Source of the DNA: Lineus longissimus
Taxonomy: Eukaryota > Nemertea > Pilidiophora > Heteronemertea > Lineidae
Reading direction: 5' to 3'
Length of the DNA stretch: 64,000 nucleotides
Assembly: GCF_910592395.1 (NCBI RefSeq)
Contig: NC_088322.1
Span: forward strand, 12,209,431 to 12,273,430
Part shown: piece after piece, positions 56,853 through 64,000 of the stretch
Layout of the letters: each line of letters opens with the position of its first letter
How positions within the stretch are numbered: position 1 is the first letter of the stretch
Made by a program: the position numbers and the translations under genes
The notes under the pieces: model-generated
Told to the model about the DNA's origin: nothing
Databases searched by the model: none
What the model saw: only the letters and a program-made list of their open reading frames with translations

Positions 56853-58271
56853 GCTATTGAATATTTACTTGTTTTTTTGTTTTTTTTCTGCTTCACACAA
56901 CTGACTGTCAGGAGGTCGTGAGTACGACCCTTAGAAGATTACGATTACGCACCGAATCGGTCTTGGTTGGTCTGCCGATGTGGTCGAAAAAAATTGACCC
57001 TACGACTTGCGATTTAAGTCACACGATGTGATAATCATTCGTTTGCGTCGGTCATCGCAGGTCGCAGCTGTGCTGTAAATTTCCGTGCCAGTTCATTTCT
57101 CGAATGTTCAAATCGCACACTACATATCACTAAAAATTACCAGTATTATCATCAGCGGAATTTACTCAAATTTCAGACGTATTCCTCTAAATAGTGCACG
57201 ACCATATGACGCCAGTATGACGTGGTCTATAATCCAGACTTCAAGCGTCACTTTAGGGGCGTGGAGTATTGATCATTTGATATATATATACATTTAATCA
57301 AACGACTGCAACTTTTATCCATCCAGCATCAAATGGTTTATTTCCGAAGTTGGAGGGAACGTTTTAACGCATTGATTAGAAAAACATCGAACATGGACTT
57401 TGTACAAATAGCAGCGAATGTCCGTGATAGCAGCTGTTAACGATTTGTTGGCCTATAAAACATCACTCTATTGCCACACAAAGACGTTTGTTTCCGGATG
57501 TCGCGCGCGTCTATTCCAACCCTTGCGCCTCAAATTTTCTTATCGCAACAATTTCAAGCGAACGGTATCACCTGCCTGAACATGTAGTAGAATTCTTAAC
57601 TTAAAAATGGATATGAAGTCGATTGGAATGTTCAGTAAGAACACGTCCTTCATACATTAATCTATATACATGACGTACAAGCTCCCAAATTGTTTTTAAT
57701 TTTGCGAAGATTGTTTTCCTTCCGGAAGCGGAGACCGTTTCTCCGACAATACCTGTGCTGGAATCATTAGCAAACCACTTGGGCAGGGAATCAGACTCTA
57801 TGCATAGAAAGATAGTATGAGGTTCTTACAATGACGAGAAGTAAGGCGATGTTATGTTCATTTGCGCACAATCCGTTTTCCTTGGTGTGAACGTAAACAC
57901 GTGTTCGATGAAATGGTTTTATCGCATTGCATGCACATGTATGCCAGCAAGCTATACTTCCGAGATCATGACGAAATAAGTCTCGCCCTTCCTAACATTT
58001 TCCTAATCCGCGATTACAAAAAAACCCACGACAATAATGAATATTTATATACATTCTTTGCGGCAAGCAATCCTGTTGTGTTATCTATAATGCAGTGATC
58101 ATAAAGATGTACTGGGTTTGTGCGGAGGTGCGGCGATTTGACAATTGCTTATTGCCAATTCCGCATTGGGTGTCTCCGTCATCACGAAGGCAGGTAAACT
58201 GCTCTGCCGTTTCGAAATGGTATGCTCGGCATAAAAGCCGATTGAGCCAATGGGAAATCGTCCTCTAATTG
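56853..58271. other. Convergent intergenic region
   Basis: It lies between the metalloprotease (+) and the small membrane protein gene (-). I see no exon, array or element with clear ends. Confidence 0.4.
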
Positions 58272-61200
58272 TCACGTGATGTTCGAGGCGCCATTTTCTC
58301 TGACCTGTCCCATGCTCTTCCGCTTTAGTTTGGCTTGCATCATCTTGTTTTTTCGGTAGCCTGAAGAAAGAGCAAGGCAGAAATATCAACATGAAACTTT
58401 TGTTCAATTCTTGCAATTGTTGCAGTCAATGCATGCAATCAAAAATATAAACAAGGCTCGCTTTTATATTTTTGATGCAATGTACTATCAAAGAGAGACT
58501 ATAGACAGCCAAGTGGGTAAGATTATGTTACACAAGGTCGTAGATAGGTGTATCCACTTTCTCATTCACATCGGCTCCTCGTATGTAGAATACGTTGATT
58601 ATTTTACCATTGAGTAACCAGATCCCTTTGCCCAGCTGAGCGTATCAGACATTTTGAGACCGCCAATTTAACGTCCAGCTGCTGCTATGGTATCAGTCGT
58701 TTTTTAACAAATAAGATTGAGGATGAGGGCTTGACCACTGTCATGACAGTGCAGAATGCTCAGTGACACATGAAGTAAAGTGGTCCGTAACTAACTTCGC
58801 CGACGGCGGCTTCTCTGTTTGTAATGCCACATTTCCTAAACAGTCCACCACCGAATGCCTGGATGACAAGGTCTTTTTAAAATACATGCTCTATCAAGGT
58901 GCTACTTCACTTGTTTGGGCTATTTGAATTTCTATTTAGGAGAGTAGATGGTGTAATTAAGCAATATCATGCTATCTTCATAGCAATAGTAATCCTGATG
59001 GAAGAAAAGAAACGCTTACTCTGAAAATGCTTCACTTTTTTGCTCGCGGCTGTGTGGATATTACCAACGCTGTAACTCTTATTGTATTTTCGGTTTTCGT
59101 TGGTGATGCTGAAAATCTGACTGCTTCCATTTTGAAAACTTCCGTTCTGTCGTCGCTGTCTCTCCTCTTTCAATTGTTTTTTTCGTCTGCGGACGGCGCG
59201 TTCGGCTATTTCTTCCACTGAAATTGGAGAGAAAAACTTTTCACCTAGTCAGTTGGTTTTTAGGCATGGGACCCGGTGTAACATCTGTGGTTGTTCCCCA
59301 TGTGTCAGTGTTTCCAAACAATAGGCAGCTAGAGAGACCACGACTTTTCAATAGGGGGGATACACAGAAAAACTTGTCAATCTATTTTTGAGCGTTCCCA
59401 AACAATGAGGGGAAACACTCAAAAACAGAAACATTCAAAAACATTACACCGGTCCTCCACACAGATTGGCTAATTCTTATTTCAGGCACCTGTGATGAAC
59501 CACGTTACCGATGCATTTCTGTCTCTATTTGATAATCGAGCATAGTAGGTCGTTGCAACCATGTACTTATTACATCACAATAAATGATGACAGCCACAGT
59601 ATTTACGCATATCCGAAAGCAAAAGAGACCGGAACTAACCCCACAATAGAGCCTTTTGATATTGGCTGATTTCTGGTGTGCATGCCGGGGATGTAGAATC
59701 AACAATAACACCATTGATTGGACAATCCATTGGAACTGACCCAACTTTTGGGTTTTCAGATATCCCTGACCAGGGGAGCGTTTACCACTTGGGAAGTGCT
59801 AAAGCCCGCAGCACACTTAGCCGCCAACTTCGGCGTTCACTGGCGTTTTTTGCCGCAAGAGTCCTGAATGCCTGAAAAATCCCTAGTCTGCTACGAACAG
59901 CGTCGGCGAACGCGACTTGCCGCCACTTGCCGCAACTAAACGCCAAATATCTAACATGTTTGATTTTTGACGCGTGTCGCCGCGTTTGAACGCAAAAAGA
60001 AGCCAGGTGTGCTACGGATTGCCGCCTGAATTGGCGTCGGCGGCGAGGCTATGGCCAATCAGTATGCGTCTTGATGTCACATGATTTCAAAATGGCAGCC
60101 TAAAGTTGCGGAAAAGACGCTACTGGACGCCGATTCTGGGCAGGTGTGCTCTGACCGGGATCCACTGGCCGCCAACTTCGGCGTCGAGAGGCGTCAGCTG
60201 AACACTTCTTGTCGCCAAAGTTGGCGGCTAGTGTGCTGCGGGCTTTATTGAGACAGCCTATAGTCGTTATGTCAAGCAGCATTTTATTGATACCGTTATT
60301 AGTGTATCCGTGTACATAGACGTAGTGCATTGATTTGTTGAACATTTTCCGCTCTGTATCACTCATTTATTGACGAATGTTGATGAAATCTAAATAACAG
60401 CCCCTGCCGAAACCCCTCAAAATCGTCAAAACTGAAGGATTTCCCGACGTCTAACCCAAAAATTTCATTGTGTCACAAAATTAGATTTAAGAAAGTAACT
60501 TATGCTCAGCGGCCCAAATGGACGTGGACAGTTCCTTCCGAAAAGCCTGTAATGTTTTCGTTAGCCATGATATAGTGTATTAGAATGCTGCCTCTCGGAA
60601 TCCAATGTGTACATATCGATGGTTTGTGGCAAAAGCATCAATCACCAGCTTAACATAAGACAACTACGGTAAGTAGTCCCTCATGGATTGTCACACATTC
60701 TAAGGGCGTGGTGTCGTCTGCGGCCTTCAAGTGGTTTTGCCTGGCGGGTGACTGTCAATAAACCCGAGCGATAATGTCACCATCGATCTCATTTGCTGGA
60801 AGAAAATCGGATCTGTTTTCTTGCGTTCATGCAAGAAGGACTATTGGGTAGATATTGGAGTGGTTTGTGTTGGTTTAAGAAACACCTAAAAGGGATACCA
60901 ACATCTAGTGAGGTATGATACATTTTTGCCATCGCTGTAATACAGAGTGTGTGTATACACGCAGTTTACAATCATTGATAATTTCGACTCGACTTTTATT
61001 CTTTTTTTAAAATTGCATCGTAAGATTTTGGTACATGCACGTGTATCTTTATTGCTGGTTTTGAGGCAAAATGTTTCAAGCCACTTCAAGTCATTTGACT
61101 AGGATTTAGGGACGTTTGAATGCACAGACTATGACACAAAAAGGATGCTGATATCGTGTCTATCTGCCACACAGCAATTTATCCAACCTGGCCGGTTTCG

Positions 61201-62156
61201 ATCTGCCATCCAGACGGGTGGACCAGCCTTGCCCCTCACCATGAGGAGAACTAATTAGGATGACGCAATGGACTGCGCAGAGAGTCTAGTTTCGATCCGG
61301 CCAGGTCGTACATTTGAATGATGTAAGTGATTATGAATGAACCCAATCATAAACAATGCTGTTCAGCAACCTAATATCATGAGGAAGGTTCGATTAAACC
61401 GCTCAATAGGATAGTTTATCAATGGTTAATCCGTTCCATAATCAAATTCATTATATACCACAGGTTCGATATCATGACAATGCATTTCCAATGACAAATG
61501 TAATGATAATCTCTTCTGAACAAGAATTCAACAATACGGTTCGTAGAACCATAATAACAGGTTTTCGAAGTACTGTAAATCGAAATATTTTCGTAGGCAA
61601 TTTATTTTCGCGGATTTCAAACTCAATTCGCCAAAATAAAATTCGCGAAAAATAAATTTCGCGTAATTCGCGATAATATTTTTTGTTGAAGAAATTTGTA
61701 ATCCGCAAGATAAAATATATCTATCTCGAAAAGTTTCGCGAAGTGCAGAGGTGCGGTTTGCAGATAGATGGGTAGATCAACTTACATTCTTTCATTTCTC
61801 TCTTGTCATCGATGTAGGATCCGCAGATACACAGTACCGTCAGGATCATGAAGAAGGCGATGACGACTGACGCCATGACCACCCCGATCATCGTACTGAA
61901 ATGAGGTCAAACTTCAAGGTCAAGGTTAGCTGAAAGAAATGTCCGATTGAGTCGTATTTCTGTTCTATAGTAACTGAATAAAGAGATGTCTAGAAAACCT
62001 CTAAAACAATTATAAATTAAAAAAACCGGTCGAGGAAACAGTTCCGATGATATGGTCAAGATCAAGGTCATAGTTCAAGGTCAAGGTCAGCTAAACAAAT
62101 ATAGAGCCTTTATCTCAATATGAGACAACTACTTACTCGCTTAGATGAATCTCCAT
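58272..62156 (-). CDS. Small single-pass membrane protein, possibly 5'-incomplete
   Basis: Four minus-strand coding exons join in phase to 138 aa: 62137-62156, 61786-61895, 59020-59217, 58272-58360. MEIHLSD is followed at once by a transmembrane helix (IGVVMASVVIAFFMILTVLCIC). Then comes a basic, helix-prone cytoplasmic tail (AERAVRRRKKQLKEERQRRQ), an Asn/Ser-rich part (NGSFQNGSSQIFSITNENRK) and a basic end (RKNKMMQAKLKRKS). I do not recognise the family. The start at 62156 is the first ATG of the exon. An AG acceptor lies just upstream, so the true gene may have further 5' exons with an extracellular domain to the right, even beyond the window. The large intron 2 carries two MITEs. Confidence 0.55.
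59272..59452 (+). mobile_element. 181 bp MITE, ACCGGTGTAA termini
   Basis: It runs from CCCGGTGTAACATCTGTGG to AACATTACACCGG-type ends and is the reverse complement of 48633-48812 with few differences. The high identity suggests both copies are fairly recent. It is intronic in the small membrane protein gene. Confidence 0.85.
59802..60245. mobile_element. 444 bp MITE with TA target duplication
   Basis: The termini AAGCCCGCAGCACACTTAGC and GGCTAGTGTGCTGCGGGCTT are inverted repeats extending ~30 bp (GCCGCCAACTT / AAGTTGGCGGC). TA flanks both sides (59800-59801, 60246-60247), as for Tc1/mariner-type elements. The interior is rich in GCCGCC/GGCGTC words in both orientations and has no transposase. 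Confidence 0.85.
60248..61785. other. Intron of the small membrane protein gene
   Basis: No exon is recognised. A stretch near 61210-61300 (AGGATGACGCAATGGACTGC, GAGTCTAGT) resembles 11205-11245 and is probably a dispersed repeat. 61570-61680 is AT-rich with repeated TTCGCG words. Confidence 0.4.
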
Positions 62157-64000
62157 GACGACGCACTGGCAATAAATGAATAAAGACCTTTGGAAGGGTG
62201 AAAACGATGAAAACTCAAGTTCCTCTTTTGAAATTTACGAAAGCTAGAATAGAAGAAGTCATTTCCACACCCTTCCCTAAAATGAAATAATCCACGTATA
62301 CATAATCATGTCGCCTGTCTCGTGTATCTCTCCTTAATATCCTAATTAATCCATTGCTAATTAGCAAAGATGGAATAATTTCTCATAAATTGGATGATCG
62401 TATGATGTAATATAACCGTTCTTCTAGAATTAATCCAATCTTGGATTTCTTGTCAAGCATATCTAGCTAATTTAGTAAGATCATGTTTGAATCTTGCGTG
62501 ATATTCCTTCGTCCGGTGACGTCTTTAGAGCCATGTTTCGTCACAACGCCGCCGATTCGAAAACGAATCGTAACAATTCAACTGCGTGCTGTCAGAAAGA
62601 CTCTACTGTGTCACCACAGATCGTTGAAGTTTAGATTGGTTTTAAATCGATCTCGGCTAGATTGGGCGCGACAGTTGCAGTCAAGTCTTCTGTAAAAGGA
62701 ATGATAAAACATTTGATGAAATATTCTGAAAGTTCTCAAAAATATTTTATTGCTGCTCTGGACAATTCGTCAGACCTGAATATGCTATTTTGAATATGCC
62801 TGGGGTTTTATAGACCTAAACTAAATGCATAGTAAAGTATTAAGGTGGTACAATTATAGGCAGTTTACCGGTGTAGAAGTTTAAAATGTCCTAGGATAAA
62901 ATGTCCGGGAACAAAGGATTCTATTATGCGCTGAGCTATTGACGGTCATTGCCTCTATAGAACCATATGCCATAATCTGTCAGAATACAATAGGCCCGGA
63001 CACTTTTTCTAGGGGGGACACTTTTTACTTTTACACCGGCATTAATATGTTTCACTACTCGTTTCTGTACCGTATAAGATTCATTATTGTAACACATTAC
63101 CTTATATTGTTTATGATCAGTACGATAGCTGATGAGGTTTTTAAAGCACTTACGACGTCATATTTCGAAAGTATTCTCTTACGTTGACGGCTTGCTGGAT
63201 GAAGAAACATAACTGTTCACTAGCTGCCCCCGACGCAAAAAGCCTCCCCGCCCCGGTCAAAATAAAAACGACACCTTACTTTTTGCTTACAACGGACAGC
63301 GCATGCATTTTGAAAGTCAAAATGCGAACGACGCCGCCCAACCCTAATCACAACAGAGCGATATAATAACGATTTTGTGCATATTAAGTGCCTTGTTATC
63401 ACATTCAGATTGATTTTCTTCTGTAATTTTTCTTTAAAGATTCAGCGAGACATGGTTGTCAATGTCTGGTATGCAGAATATTGGTCGCTCGTCGCTCTAA
63501 GGCGAGCGACGTAATTTCTTTTCAGTCGTATCTTTTTTTTCGATTATGAGGAAATGAGTGTGCCCTCCTTAAAAACCCGTGAGGGGTGGTATTAGTATGC
63601 TCAAATAGGGGGATATTTTGCCTCCCAATGCCTTGCAGAGGCATATCATCTTTTAGTAACTTAGTTTCAGGGTAGACCGGTCTGGCCCGTCCCTGCTCAT
63701 TTCGTCAGCCTTGGCGGACTTGTGTCAGGGGCGTTGGTAAGCTTGAACACATTACAAATCGTTTATATCAATTACAAAATATCGCAGAACACTGATAGAA
63801 AAAAAGATGCGGACGAGCACTCTCCCGCTTGATATTCTCCGTATCGCCTTTGGCGAGTCTTGCCCAGAAAATGACAGCTTTGTCAGAAGTTAGTTAGAAC
63901 GCAATCGGTTTCCATAGCAACGGTATTTTCGAAGTTTAATTTCCCGTGAAAGGTTGATTGTTATATACACTCACATGATAGGGTTATCATTATTGAGCTA
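62157..64000. other. Right-hand end of window, no gene seen
   Basis: AT-rich sequence. Upstream exons of the small membrane protein gene may lie here, but none can be supported. Open frames of 60-82 codons lack motifs and splice context. Confidence 0.4.

Noticed and set aside
1-64000. CRISPR arrays, operons, bacterial promoters or phage genes
   Set aside because: The window is plainly eukaryotic; no direct-repeat/spacer array or prokaryotic gene organisation is present.

Overview
This is a 64 kb piece of an animal nuclear genome. Genes have GT-AG introns and 25-360 bp exons, long AT-rich introns and intergenic stretches, polyadenylation signals, and a dense load of DNA transposons, MITEs and L2/CR1-type LINEs. 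The protein families (MGAT5, secreted GH16 glucanase, invertebrate-type peptide GPCRs, death-effector-domain adaptors) and the frequent TACATGTA and AGGCCTA words suggest a marine invertebrate. A deuterostome such as a hemichordate, echinoderm or lancelet is likely, but the phylum is not proven. All exon models were built by hand from reading frame, splice sites and remembered family motifs; no database search was run.

Layout. 1-1744 (+): last exons of an MGAT5-type N-acetylglucosaminyltransferase. 6765-15092 (+): a complete nine-exon GH16 beta-1,3-glucanase / glucan-binding protein with a hydrophobic C-terminal tail. 16085-16519: a Helitron helicase remnant. 17899-18816 (+): an intronless four-TM protein with PPxY motifs. 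19475-20491 (-): an intronless class A GPCR. 23473-27942 (-): a prolyl 4-hydroxylase alpha-like gene whose two iron-binding histidines are replaced. 29045-30854 (+): a two-exon GPCR. 31721-32289: a giant fold-back palindrome. 34395-35741 (-): an intronless ATP-grasp enzyme.

36254-44230 is a transposon nest. A decayed pogo-like transposase is split by an L2/CR1 LINE, which itself carries a 391 bp MITE and a 1.6 kb element with an 81 bp tandem array. A second LINE fragment lies beside it on the minus strand. 44737-46960 and 49812-51152 (both -) are two paralogous DED-like genes with a shared C-terminal motif. A MITE appears to supply the end of the second one. 53158-56820 (+): a ten-exon secreted metzincin with Asp at the third zinc-ligand position. 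58272-62156 (-): a small single-pass membrane protein, possibly incomplete at its 5' end.

The genes do not form one pathway. Several fit extracellular and immune-type work (glucan recognition, DED signalling, secreted protease, glycan branching), but that grouping is inference. The points most worth a second look are the DED pair, the P4HA-like pseudoenzyme, the MITE-derived stop codon, the Asp-type metzincin, and the fold-back elements built from CACC/GGTG palindromes.
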